Positions 22,793 to 32,220 of a stretch of DNA of 64,000 bases are shown in pieces. Source of the DNA: Bathymodiolus brooksi (lineage: Eukaryota > Mollusca > Bivalvia > Mytilida > Modiolidae); NCBI GenBank assembly GCA_963680875.1, contig OY804577.1, positions 107,891,906 through 107,955,905 of the forward strand, read 5' to 3'. A model generated the notes under the pieces. It worked only from the letters and a program-made list of their open reading frames with translations. It was not told where the DNA came from and made no database searches. Position 1 is the first letter of the stretch. Every line of letters begins with the position of its first letter. The position numbers and the translations under genes were made by a program.

Positions 22793-23092
22793 TATGAGGC
22801 AGGTGCAACCTGAAACGCTCCCGAAGAACAGTAATTTTTCTTCCTGCTTACAAAATATCAAGCTTAAAAATAACACCACCTAAAACTCCAAACTCCGGAC
22901 AGTTTTCGTATCCGCTACCGAACATTGTTTCATTTTTGTTTGAAAAAAAATCGACTAGAGTTCCGGTTTAGGTCACGTGATTTTTCTGTTGATTTATTTC
23001 CGGTTTGGCAGCCATATTGTTGAAGATTTTGAAGTGCCATAGTACCTATTCATACTTCTACCATTAACGCTCCCGAAAAGGGAGCGTAATAT
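22793..23092 (-). mobile_element. Short repeat family A, copy 2
   Basis: Reverse of the copy at 5682-5975: starts GAGGCAGGTGCAACCTGAAA then CGCTCCCGAAGAACAG, contains GGTCACGTGATTTTTC, and ends AACGCTCCCGAAAAGGGAGC. It lies immediately before a LINE endonuclease fragment, as copy 1 lies beside a LINE reverse transcriptase fragment. Confidence 0.65.
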
Positions 23093-23224
23093 CGGGAATC
23101 CAAGCTGCCATTTTGTTTACATTACCAAAAAAGTAGTCCGATGAACATCGTCTCTCGAAAAATAAACTGACAAAAACCCCGCCTCCATAAGCGCTTATAT
23201 CCAATCAGAGTATAGGATTTCTAA

Positions 23225-23665
23225 TTATATAAATCATATAAGAATTATCACGTGTTAAAGATGACAATTTATTAATTGGGTGTGTGTATATACCACCAAA
23301 GCAATCAACGTATTCCTCTGAGGAAGCTTTTAATGAATTAGAAGATGAGATTATATTTGTTTCAAAAAATACAAAACATATAGCCCTTGTTGGTGATTTT
23401 AATTCCAAAACTTCTACTTTAGAATATTTTATTATATCAGACCAAGATTTGTTGCAATTACTTGATTTTTCTGAAAATGATGAACTTATAAAAGATTTGT
23501 ATATGACCATGAAAATTTGGTAAAAAATAATGTACCATCGAAGCGGATTTCTGAGGACAAAAATCGTCCTAATAAATATGGTCATAAACTTATTGAATTG
23601 TATCAGAATTGTTCAATGTATATAGCTAACTTTAGAATAGGATCCCGTTTTCTGCCATGAGAATT
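23225..23665 (+). pseudogene. LINE AP-endonuclease fragment
   Basis: Reads VYIPPKQSTYSSEEAFNELE and HIALVGDFNSKT, the classic core of the apurinic-type endonuclease of non-LTR retrotransposons. After a frameshift at about 23510 come NRPNKYGHKLIELYQNCSMY and IANFRIGSR, the next conserved block. The N-terminal part and reverse transcriptase are absent. Such a domain nicks the target DNA to prime reverse transcription; this remnant is non-functional. Confidence 0.8.
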
Positions 23666-24302
23666 TTTTTTTTATTTCGTTTATAGATTTTTTTTAAATT
23701 TAGTTTATGCGAAATACTATTTCGTATAACGTCATAGAAATGTGTATCATGTCAGTTAACGGGCTCCGTACTTTATTGTTACTCATCAAAAAAGAATAAA
23801 TTATAATTAAGAAAGAAGCGTCTTTTAATTTCATAATAATTAAAAAGTTGGCATGCGGTGAAATATTTATCCAATTACAAATTATACCTCAAAAGACGGC
23901 ATTGTTATAATTTAGTCTTAATTTATGGTACTAGGATGTGCTTTGCAAATTTTGACCTTTTTATCTAAGACATCAGCAATGTTATCATATCTGGCATGCA
24001 TCCGGGATATGTACAATGAAAGAAGAACACAGGATTTACACAGATATTCCGTTCTTTGTATTTGATCTCGATCTACTTTGATTATTTAGTACGTTTAAAT
24101 AAAATACCTCGTCATACAAGATTTAAACTTAAAGATAATCCTCTTAGTGGTTGTTTGATTTTGAAATTGTGTTGTTAAAGGGGTTATACTGCTATTAGAG
24201 AAAAAAATAAGCAGATTGGGCTGATTATTTTAACATCATCAGCGATTTTGCAATTAGAACTAACATTGAAATTTGTATTTCCATGCCTAGATTTTCAAAG
24301 TG
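23666..24302. other. Non-coding AT-rich stretch
   Basis: I see no gene, repeat or hairpin I can support here. Confidence 0.35.
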
Positions 24303-24852
24303 ATGGACCTGGACGCAGAATCATACTTCACAAATACGTTTCAATTTAAACCTTGTCATCTTAATACGATGTATTACATCAGTAGAGAGCAGTCCTTTAG
24401 AAACTGGCCATCACAACTCGTCCAAAAACCAAAGGAACTAATACAAAAAGGATTTTTCTACACTGATATCGGTGACAGAGTAACATGTTTTTATTGTGGA
24501 GTAACATTAAAACCAGGGGCGGGTCCAGGGGGAGCGCACCCGGCGGGCGCCCCCCCCCCCCCCCCCCCCCCCCTAAAATTGGAAATAAATGTGATTTTTT
24601 GGCGTAAAATCGTGATTTTTCACACGAAATACCCCAACAATTTTCGCGCCTCCCTCCGCTCGGCGCAATTTTTTTTAAGTGCGCCCCCCCTCCCCCCCCC
24701 CCCCCCCCCCTAACTTGAAATCCTGGATCCGCCCCTGAAAACAGTGGGATAAAGACGCAATAGTCAAAACTGAACATTTGAAATGGGAACCAAACTGTTT
24801 ATTTGCTAAAATGGTGTCCCATAAAGTGCCATATTTCAACGTTTTAAATTAG
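24303..24852 (+). pseudogene. BIR (IAP-type) domain gene, split by a MITE
   Basis: The frame starts MDLDAESYFTNTFQFKPCHL and shows REQSFRNWPSQLV, GFFYTDIGDRVTCFYCGVTL, the first half of a baculovirus-IAP-repeat domain with its C-x2-C zinc pair. A 224-bp insertion follows. The frame then continues with WDKDAIVKTEHLKWEPNC, which supplies the H-x6-C pair, to a stop at 24850. With the insert set aside, spacing is C-x2-C-x16-H-x6-C, exactly that of a BIR zinc site. BIR domains bind caspases or other partners and inhibit cell death. There is a single BIR and no RING. As the DNA stands, the protein is truncated within the insert. Confidence 0.8.
24514..24737. mobile_element. 224-bp MITE inserted in the BIR domain
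   Basis: Inverted ends CAGGGGCGG(G/A)TCCAGG flank it, and AAAAC is duplicated on both sides (24509-24513 and 24738-24742). Long C runs and a GC-rich inner part (CACCCGGCGGGCGCC) stand out. The CAGGGGCGG ends resemble hAT-type MITEs, but a five-base duplication is short for hAT. Confidence 0.8.
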
Positions 24853-24964
24853 ACAGAATGGTACCATTTTTTTTTCAATTTTAAAACCATCAGTGACGTC
24901 ACTGATAAGATAGATTTAAATCAAGATACGGGCAATTCAGTAATTTTGTCATAAACACCCAAGG

Positions 24965-25390
24965 ATGGCAGACAGGGAATATACATATTATGAAAGTCAA
25001 AAAGAAAACAGATTTCTGAAACACACATTGGGCTTTATTTATGCCAGAAGCATTTTGGACCTCTTAGACCATGTCATCAAGGAAAATTGTTATGGTTGCC
25101 AAGTGGACCACCCTAGCCAAGTACAACATTCATGTCTAATGATGTCAGAAGCAGAACATTTGGATTTGTATTTTGATAAAGCATTTGATAAAATACAATT
25201 TGATGATGTGGTGACTATATTACGAAAACACATTGAAATCATGGATATATCCATAGATCATAAAAATAGTGTGCTTAGTCAGCTAGAGAACTGGTGTAAT
25301 GAAAATAAACCTGAAGCTAAACATTTGTGGTATACAACAGAAAGATTATTTTCTTTGAGGAACAGATTTGAAAATGAGTGTGATTTTTGA
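24965..25390 (+). CDS. Uncharacterised 141-codon ORF with CYGCQ motif
   Basis: Starts MADREYTYYESQKENRFLKH, intact to TGA 25390. A hydrophobic helix (TLGFIYARSILDLLDHVI) is followed by ENCYGCQVDHPSQVQHSCLM, which offers C-x2-C and H-x5-to-7-H/C ligands and looks like a small zinc site. The rest is helical and charged. I do not recognise a named family. Its place is telling: same strand as, and between, a BIR gene and an integrase N-terminus, so I infer it belongs to the same virus-like element. The frame is complete, with no stop or shift, unlike its neighbours. Confidence 0.5.
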   Translation: MADREYTYYESQKENRFLKHTLGFIYARSILDLLDHVIKENCYGCQVDHPSQVQHSCLMMSEAEHLDLYFDKAFDKIQFDDVVTILRKHIEIMDISIDHKNSVLSQLENWCNENKPEAKHLWYTTERLFSLRNRFENECDF

Positions 25391-25393
25391 AAT

Positions 25394-25553
25394 ATGCTAT
25401 GCAAAAAGTCTTGTTTGAACATTTAACAACAGACGTATTTTCCAAAACTCTACTTTCATCAAAGCTTTGTACTGTGCGGAACCACTTCAGAGAAAACTCA
25501 TGATTGAATTTATTTCACTAGATGAAATTTGTGCAGTGTCTGATATAGCATAA
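25394..25553 (+). pseudogene. Small broken ORF of the BIR-integrase cluster
   Basis: MQKVLFEHLTTDVFSKTLL reads in one frame, then, after a one-base shift near 25460, IKALYCAEPLQRKLMIEFIS and LDEICAVSDIA to a stop at 25551. Unrecognised. It starts just after the previous stop, as expected for tightly packed genes. Confidence 0.4.
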
Positions 25554-25837
25554 AACATTCTTGAGGGGAGACTATTGTTATGTGCACAGAGAGAAACTTA
25601 AACACTTCAATTGAACAATTCGATTTTTAGCCAGTCCAAGAATAGGAAGACATAGAAAAGCAAACAATGCTAGTGTTTCATAATATGTTGCCATTACTGA
25701 TTAAGGTAGTTCTGCATTTACTGGATGAACAATAATTTTTAGAGTGTATGACAATTCATGTTTTGTAATTATATCATGATATAGCTGAAATAAATTGATG
25801 TAAAATTATTTTGTTATAAAAATAAACCATTCATACA

Positions 25838-26098
25838 ATGATTAAATCCAATTTTACTATCAGTATTAAAAAAAACATAAGTTTATCACTCATTTTATGT
25901 TTTCCTTTCAAGATGAACACAAATAAAACAAAGTTGTTAGAGAAAACATATTATGATTTATTCAATTCTGGTGCATATTTTGGTCCAGATAAACTTTATA
26001 GAGTCTTAAAATTTAAAGACATAACACACATAGGAAAAAACACAGTTCGGAAATGGCTACACAATCACAATTATTGTTTTATGTTGTTGTTTCTATAA
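25838..26098 (+). pseudogene. Polinton/adintovirus-like integrase, N-terminal fragment
   Basis: After a non-conserved lead, MNTNKTKLLEKTYYDLFNSG (from 25913) is followed by YFGPDKLYRVLK and TVRKWLHNHNYC. This is the N-terminal signature of the retroviral-type integrases carried by Polintons (Mavericks) and adintoviruses: a YYD-x4-to-8-G/S-x2-G...LY segment followed by a V-x2-WL-x2-Q/N box. The catalytic DDE core does not follow; the frame ends in low-complexity residues at 26096. In the family this enzyme inserts the element into host DNA. Only this stub remains, so the element cannot move. Confidence 0.6.
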
Positions 26099-26270
26099 TC
26101 CTAATTTTCCGTAATTCTATTGGTTTCATGAAAATTTGAAGAATTATTGGTCGAAATTTAATGCATTGTGCATTCCATCTATAAATAAGCTTGCACGTAG
26201 TTTTCTTACCATTCTTGTTTTACAACTGCCATTACAAAGATTTAGATTATTATTGAAAAAGTTATTCACA

Positions 26271-26527
26271 ATGCCTGGAAAGAGGAACGTCAACTACTCT
26301 TCTCGTTCTGTCTTTTGGCCCTGTGGAGATTGCCGGGAGAACTGCACAGCCAACTCTGTTCAGTGCGACACATGCAACTCATGGTATCACTACTCATGCT
26401 AGCAACTAGACCTTCCTGACATTGATATATAATCAGACCAGATGTTTCCTTTACATGCAAGATCTGTCATCTTGCTGAAATTGACCAGTTCACCTTTGAG
26501 TCTTCTCTTCTTCGTCTTAGAATGGTA
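26271..26527 (+). pseudogene. PHD-like zinc-finger fragment
   Basis: From MPGKRNVNYSSRSVFWPCGD the ligands CGDC, CDTC and WYHYSC are seen, then a stop (26401), a shift, and FTCKICHLAEIDQFTFESSL. Spacing C-x2-C...C-x2-C-x4-H-x2-C...C-x2-C fits a PHD finger of the kind found at the start of some mobile-element proteins. Broken by a stop and a frameshift. Confidence 0.5.
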
Positions 26528-26972
26528 TTGTATGTTTTTTCCTTATTCTTATAAATTATATTTTATAAATTCAATAATTTCAATCACTAATTATTATTTT
26601 TATGTAATAAATTAAACAAATCCCTTCATTATATCATACTAGTAGTAGAATGTAACTTGCCCCTAATCACTTGCAAAAATGACAATGTAATCAATAAAAA
26701 AATATATGGTTTTTATATATTATGTAATATATCATTCGAGGGTTGTTATCCTTATTACTATATTAAAAAAATTTGCCGACCCTGATTCTGTAATTCACGG
26801 TAAATGATATTTTGGTTTCATAGTGATTTTTGCGGAAATTATCGTAAAAATTCACGTTGTCTATTATATTTAAGCTGTCTTATACAGATAATACTACAAC
26901 TTTAGAATCTTTTTGAAACAATTGGGTGGCCCTTAAAAGGGCCTTTCATAACTGAAGAATGTTGGATAGAAA
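26528..26972. other. Non-coding AT-rich stretch
   Basis: I see nothing here that I can support as a gene or repeat. Confidence 0.35.
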
Positions 26973-27314
26973 TTATTCCATCTGCCCTTCCATGTCTTTG
27001 ATAATTCCAGCTTTCTTTTCCGCGTACATGTAGAAGAGTTCTCCAAATGATTCGACAGCAACAATCTGCAGGAGATAACTGTATCTCAATGCCAATCTTC
27101 TATCTTGCTTTGCCTTATTGTATTTCTTTTGAGTATAGTGTAGTTTGTAGTCCAGCTGAGCTATCTGTTCACAAGCTCGACGGAATCGTCTTTCTTGTTC
27201 TGCAACGAGTCTTTGGTTATTCATGATGAGATGAACAATTTTGATGATAGTTAGGTTCGATTCAATCTTTATAAAGAACTCGTAATTTTGAGTAAATTGA
27301 GTACCTTGTGCAAT
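26973..27314 (-). CDS. Candidate coiled-coil protein or last exon
   Basis: The open part reads GTQFTQNYEFFIKIESNLTI, then MNNQRLVAEQERRFRRACEQ, IAQLDYKLHYTQKKYNKAKQ and VESFGELFYMYAEKKAGIIK to a stop at 26973. Composition is charged and helical, and a heptad-like pattern fits a coiled coil. An acceptor-like TATTTGCTATTGCACAAG lies just upstream (about 27315). An 83-codon start at MNNQRL (27224) is the alternative. I do not recognise it. Coding-like residue use is the main support, and it may be the 3' exon of a gene whose other exons I cannot find. Confidence 0.35.
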   Translation of the reverse strand: MAQGTQFTQNYEFFIKIESNLTIIKIVHLIMNNQRLVAEQERRFRRACEQIAQLDYKLHYTQKKYNKAKQDRRLALRYSYLLQIVAVESFGELFYMYAEKKAGIIKDMEGQME

Positions 27315-27344
27315 AGCAAATAAATAAAATACCAAAAACAAAAC

Positions 27345-27770
27345 AAATTAAAAAAAATAAAAAAAGTAACAAATACAAATATAAAAAAACCGGTAAAAAT
27401 ATTTAAACACGTATATAAACACATTTATGGGTGGTCAATTTGCAATATTGCGGGATACACATTAAATCTTCTGTTTCCCTTTTGAGTCCAAGAGGTTTGA
27501 AAGCAAAATTATAGAAAACATGAAAACATGTGTAAAAATGTGCATCAAATTGTATGAATATTAACTTCGTCCTAGTGTAATGTTCTGCAATTATCAAAAA
27601 TCTTTACTTTCTAATTGTAATTCCATTTGCAGTAGCAAATAAAAAAATACAAAAAACTAGTAACAAATACAAAAACAAGGAAAAAAACAGGAAAATAAAG
27701 CACGTATATCCACACATTTAAAGGTGGTCAATTGGCAATATAACGAGATACACATTCAACTTTAAATGTG
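27345..27770. repeat. Two-copy tandem duplication, about 300 bp apart
   Basis: AGTAACAAATACAAA...CACGTATAT...ACACATTT...GGTGGTCAATTTGCAATAT...GATACACATT occurs at 27365-27475 and again, diverged, at 27658-27768. An upstream copy of TGCARTAGCAAATAAA lies before each. Non-coding. Confidence 0.65.
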
Positions 27771-28865
27771 CATTACATTTTTTTCAATCTTTTTCTTCGA
27801 ATGGCTATCTAAACTTATTCATCAATTTAATAAAGTCACTTCTATTTTGAAATGTGTTTGTGTGTGTGTTTTAGGCTGCTTTGAGAGGTCAACAGTCACA
27901 AGCGATAGGAAGCGGTCCTACTATGACGATTGTGGTGTTTGGGATAGCAGTGGGGTGAAACAGGATGTTATAAGTTGCTGAAATCCATCGATTAATGTAA
28001 AATACACACTTTTTTCACTTCTTGCACATATTTTTCACATGTTTTGTTATAACTTATGCATGGTTTAATCCTAATAAGCTATACCGAATATAGAATACTA
28101 TTTTTATTTGAGGGCTTAGACCCTACTTCAAACACAGGGGCTTGTTACGATTCCCCCCCCCCTCCCAGTACTCTAAAAACCACAAGGGAGGTATCTAAAA
28201 TGTCAAATGTTCATACAACACTTTTTCAAAATAGTTTTGTATTGGTGTCTTGACCTCATTCGCCATAATATTGGTACCCAATTGAAGCTTAATAAATATA
28301 TTTTTGATATTTCGATTCCTTTTTGTCATCATCTTTACCTATCTGCAACTTTAAAGCAATGCTTCACAGAATTTGCATATCTTAATCCATCCTCCATCAT
28401 GTTTACATGCCGAATTCATACGTGCGATCTGATTGGTCGGTTATTTTTTTGTAAGGATTGCAAAGAATGTGTTGATTGGTCAGTGATTTTGAGAATTGAA
28501 ATAGTGGGAAATTCAAACATGACATAAAACATACTGGATTTTGATGGAAAATGCTGTGCTGAAGATCATTCGACGATCACTTGACTTCTTAACGTCGCAG
28601 TACCCAAATCAGTATATTGTATATTTTTAGAAAATTTTTCAAATTTTATATTGTATCGGCCACATAAAGAAATATGTTTGTTTTTACGAAATTTCCCTCT
28701 GAATCTGAATCTGAACATGTGCGCGATTTGGTTTCCAGTGTAAACAACGTGACATATTTAATGTCTTAATATATTCCCAGTTGATGGCGACAAGTGTAAT
28801 TTATGTCGTTATCTCAAAATACAACCAATTCATTGAAAGTTCGTGAGGAAATTAACATTCCATAG
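27771..28865. other. Mostly non-coding; one possible exon
   Basis: An acceptor-like TGTGTGTGTTTTAG ends at 27872 and is followed by an open stretch (AALRGQQSQAIGSG in one frame, CFERSTVTSDRKRS in another) of about 85 bases. I cannot tell if it is an exon. A C run sits at 28152-28165. Nothing else is seen. Confidence 0.3.
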
Positions 28866-28975
28866 ACCAACAACCAGAGCGTAAATATAAATTTACTTTA
28901 CTAGACTATACAAAGTGTGGAAGAATTGCCTTAATGAAGCATTTTGCTCATTTACGCCAACTAACCAGAGAACAT
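28866..28975 (+). CDS. Lipid-kinase-like gene, exon (partial)
   Basis: The frame reads KYKFTLLDYTKCGRIALMKH then FAHLRQLTREH and ends at a strong donor (CAT|GTAAGT at 28976). It joins in phase to the exon at 30795. L-x5-KCGR-x2-LMKHF resembles the LILVRRCSR-x2-FLRFL-like segment in the C-terminal part of ceramide kinase and its relatives (DAGK/LCB5 fold). The exon start is uncertain: an ATAG acceptor at 28862-28865 is weak, and ATG 28934 is the alternative first codon. The kinase catalytic exons are not visible upstream, so the gene may be incomplete or have its 5' part beyond long introns. Confidence 0.4.
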
Positions 28976-29149
28976 GTAAGTACATGTAGTTAAATGCAAG
29001 AAGATTAAGAATATGCATAATGTGAACCAATGTGTAGTTGCATGAATTACATGTTTTATGACTGATAAATACATATACATAGCAAATCTTTACACTTTAA
29101 TCTGTATAGGGATTCGATGTTTAATCTAAACATTGTATATACATCTTAG

Positions 29150-29710
29150 CAAACTATTGCTATCCTGTTTAGGCCCTTTAGTTTGCATGCTCCCAAAGAC
29201 TGTTATATCATTTAGTTTTACAATCTTAATTTTGAACGTACCTAATGAAGGTTATTCCAGATTTAATTTTGAACGTACCTAATGAAGGTTATTCCAGATT
29301 TAATTTTGAGCGTACCTAATGAAGGTTATTCCAGATTTAATTTTGAGCGTACCTAATGAAGGTTATTCCAGATTTAATTTTGAGCGTACCTAATGAAGGT
29401 TATTCCAGATTTAATTTTGAGCGTACCTAATGAAGGTTATTCCAGATTGAATTTTGAGCATACCTAATGAAGGTTATTCCAGATTTAATTTTGAGCGTAC
29501 CTAATGAAGGTTATTCCAGATTTAATTTTGAGCGTACCCAATGAAGGTTATTCCAGATTTAATTTTGAGCGTACCTAATGAAGGTTATTCCAGATTTAAT
29601 TTTGAGCGTACCTAATGAAGGTTATTCCAGTCACGTGTTAATTTTGAGCGTACCTAATGAAGGTTATTCCAGAAACGTGCTGTACGCACTAAATAAGATA
29701 TCAATCTACG
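29150..29710 (-). repeat. Family D copy with a 12-copy 37-bp minisatellite
   Basis: Units of 37 bp (GAGCGTACCTAATGAAGG then TTATTCCAG) run from 29230 to about 29672, 12 copies. The last junction is enlarged by 5 bp (TCACGTG). The flanks (CTATCCTGTTTAGGCCC left, GATATCAATCTACGTTTA right) are those of dispersed repeat family D, in which the unit normally occurs once. Confidence 0.9.
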
Positions 29711-29804
29711 TTTATTATAATATGCTTCAAAGTTTAACAAATCTAAGGAGTTTGTCGTATAATCGAAAATGTTAAAATTGTAAACAAGGGTTATTTGAGT
29801 TTGT

Positions 29805-30005
29805 GTGTTTATGGTGTTTAACGCCACTTTCAACAATATTTCAGTTATCTCATGGCGGTCAGTTTTATTTGTGGAGGAAACTGGATCAGAACCTGGAGAA
29901 AACCACTGATCTGCCGCAAGTCACTGACAAACTTTATCACATAATGTTGTATCGAGTACACCTCGCCTGAGTGGGATTCAAACTCACAACGCTAGTGGTG
30001 ATACT
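29805..30005 (-). repeat. SINE family 1
   Basis: Tail GGTGTTTAACGCCACTTTCA, body AAGTCACTGACAAACTTTAT and box-B-like GGGATTCAAACTC are seen in reverse order. Confidence 0.7.
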
Positions 30006-30299
30006 ATTGTGATATTATTAAGCAAATAGACTATAGATATATATTTGTAAAGGTTACATATTTTAATTTCAAATTAGTATGGTCTAATTTGCAAATAAAA
30101 TTCACACACTAAAGATTACAATTTACTTACTTACTTACAACTGGATTGTTTCATGATCTTCCAAATGTTAAAAAGCAAAACTTCAAAGTGAACAAATTAG
30201 GATCAGGATGACCCCTAAATATACACATGTCTTAATATACAGCAATTTTTTATGAAGTGTGTACCGGTATACACCATTTTGTGCAATTTATTGCCACTA

Positions 30300-30470
30300 A
30301 AGTTCATGGCAAAGTGTACTCGATACAACAGTATGTGATAAAGTAGGTCAGTGACTTACCACATGTCGGTGGTTTTCTCCAATTTCCTCCACCAATAAAC
30401 CTGACCGCCACGATATAACTGAAATATTGTTGAAAGTAGCGATAAACAGCATAAACCAAACCAAGACTAC
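30300..30470 (+). repeat. SINE family 1, 5'-truncated
   Basis: Body GTGTACTCGATACAACAGTA and tail CTGACCGCCACGATATAACT, TGAAATATTGTTGAAAG are present; the tail ends ACCAAACC. Lies opposite in orientation to the copy at 29805. Confidence 0.7.
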
Positions 30471-30794
30471 TTCATTTGACGTTATTTGTTTTCCTTTTAT
30501 CAATCTGATGAAAATGGTGGATCTTTTATCTGTTCAATAACATCTAACGAAATACTGTATAGGGTCACGGCAGGGGTCGTATTTTCAATCGACCAACCAA
30601 CAACAAGTATACAAAATTTTGAGGTATTAAGCTGAGCGATGTTGTCTGATTGGTCAATATATTTAAATGTCTTGCATTTGATTGGATGGTTCAAGATAAA
30701 TGAAAAGCTACCTGACATGACCCCATATGGAATATTGTTAGATATGTGTGTATCGCCATAAACAAACATCTTATTTTTATTTTATCATCTATAG

Positions 30795-30949
30795 TTAGAA
30801 AGTACAAAGGAGTTCATACAACATAGTCTAGTGACAGGGTACAGAGTTAGAGTGATGGAAGATGATGACCCAGCTAACCAAGACCTCAATCTCAACTGTG
30901 CTATTGATGGAGAAATGCATAGAATGAAAACCCCCGATGTATATGTTAA
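30795..30949 (+). CDS. Lipid-kinase-like gene, exon (partial)
   Basis: Acceptor TTATCATCTATAG|TTA and donor GTTAA|GTATGT bound 155 bases reading LESTKEFIQHSLVTGYRVRV, MEDDDPANQDLNLNCAIDGE and MHRMKTPDVYVK. The pattern V-x-GYRVRV...NLNCAIDGE...D-x-YVK matches the VEVYRVK...WNCDGE...IEVRVH block of ceramide kinases. The DGE turn is conserved in the DAGK/LCB5 C-terminal fold. The next exon is not certain. The nearest good acceptor is at 34610, inside the duplicated 6.5-kb unit; reading through it in phase gives only KLMLWLNYNDYMC and a stop. Confidence 0.45.
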
Positions 30950-31204
30950 GTATGTATAATAAAATCATCATATTTCAATGTTTGCGTATATCTTAATTTT
31001 ATGCATGAACATTTTATGTCCCAAATTCTTATCATATTTCTGACTTGAAAAGGGAAAAAAATCAAATCGATTCGTCATGGGGTAGGTCGATGGTTTCCAT
31101 CGGGTTACATGCTACTATGTTTTCCTTTAACAATTAAGCTGACACCCATGACACATTATTCATGCGTATCACATTTACAGTGTCGTTTGAGTGATAATAC
31201 AAAC

Positions 31205-31460
31205 CAACTTCATCAGTGGTGTAATTGTTAGGGGGTCTGCCTCGAGTGCGGTAGATCGGAGGTCCGAGCCCTGGTCAAGTCAAATCAACAGCTATGAAAT
31301 CAGTATGTGTTGCTTCTCCACTAAACACGCAGCTTTAAGAAGTAAGAGTAAGGACTGGTTGCGACATGTCTATCCGCAGACTTGTTTCATTGAGCTAGCA
31401 CTAATAAAAGATCCAATTAAGTGAGTTGATCTAGTACAAAGTGAATATCCTCATCATTAA
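31205..31460 (+). repeat. SINE family 2, 3' part shared with the duplication
   Basis: Head GGGGGTCTGCCTCGAGTGCG with GGTCCGAGCCCTGG as box B, then TGCTTCTCCACTAAACACGC and TTGATCTAGTACAAAGTG. The left edge of the tandem duplication (31351) falls inside it. Confidence 0.65.
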
Positions 31461-31727
31461 TGCAACCTTTTTTCTTTTCTTTTTTAAATTCATGAGATTT
31501 TATTGAAATCTGTAAATTTGTTGAATAATGGTACCTTATCCCGGTCGTACCTTTGGCTTAATCGTGCCGTACCTTATCCCGACCATACCTTATCCAGGCC
31601 TCGTTAATATTAGAAAGCTCAATGTAATATATAGTTATTAGTATTTGTTAGTAAGTACATATAAAACAAAACATTTCTATTTAAAAGCATGATACATATA
31701 CATTGTATATGACATAATGGAAAGTAT

Positions 31728-32220
31728 GGAACGTAACTTGTTCTCGCCATGATATAGCTGAAAAAACATTGCTCATTTGGCGTTAATCAACAACCGCAAC
31801 ACCATCATACAAACCGACCAATCAAATATAAATATATACTTGATATCATCTATTGTATCATCTATTTGTTTAGATCTTTTGGTTTATTTGCTCCCAAAAG
31901 ACTTTTATTTTAAAGTGTTTAGCTTTCCAGTTGTTTTGACTTTTGAGTGTACCTGATAAAGGTTGTTCGAGAAACTCACTGTTCACACTAAATTAGATAT
32001 CTACGTTTTTATTACTATCTAAATTGAATTATTCCAATTTAATCATAGAGCTTGAAAATTGGAAATATAATATTATTTTGCTGTCAACGTTTACTCCATG
32101 GATGTACGCATGAATTCTGCAATTTGGTTGATTATTGTCATTGTGTCCCTGTGATTAACATACAATAATACTATGGACCCGCATCGGTGGTCTAATAGTT
32201 AACATGCTCGCCTTGGAAAA
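31728..32220 (+). repeat. SINE family 2 tail, family D piece, SINE 2 head
   Basis: 31735-31800 carries TGTTCTCGCCATGATATAGC. 31865-32010 is a single-copy version of the region amplified at 29230 (TTGCTCCCAAAAGACTTTTA, TTTTGAGTGTACCTGATAAA). 32174-32215 is a bare SINE head (GGTGGTCTAATAGTTAACAT). All recur in unit B, 6523 bp further on. Confidence 0.6.

Noticed and set aside
24514..24737. Proline-rich protein segment (C and G runs read as Pro or Gly)
   Set aside because: The runs belong to the inserted MITE; without it the BIR domain reads correctly.
31205..31260. Possible tRNA gene (box A and box B-like motifs); similar at 16011, 36786, 51563 and 61838
   Set aside because: Each is followed by a conserved SINE body and tail, and no full cloverleaf with an acceptor stem is seen.
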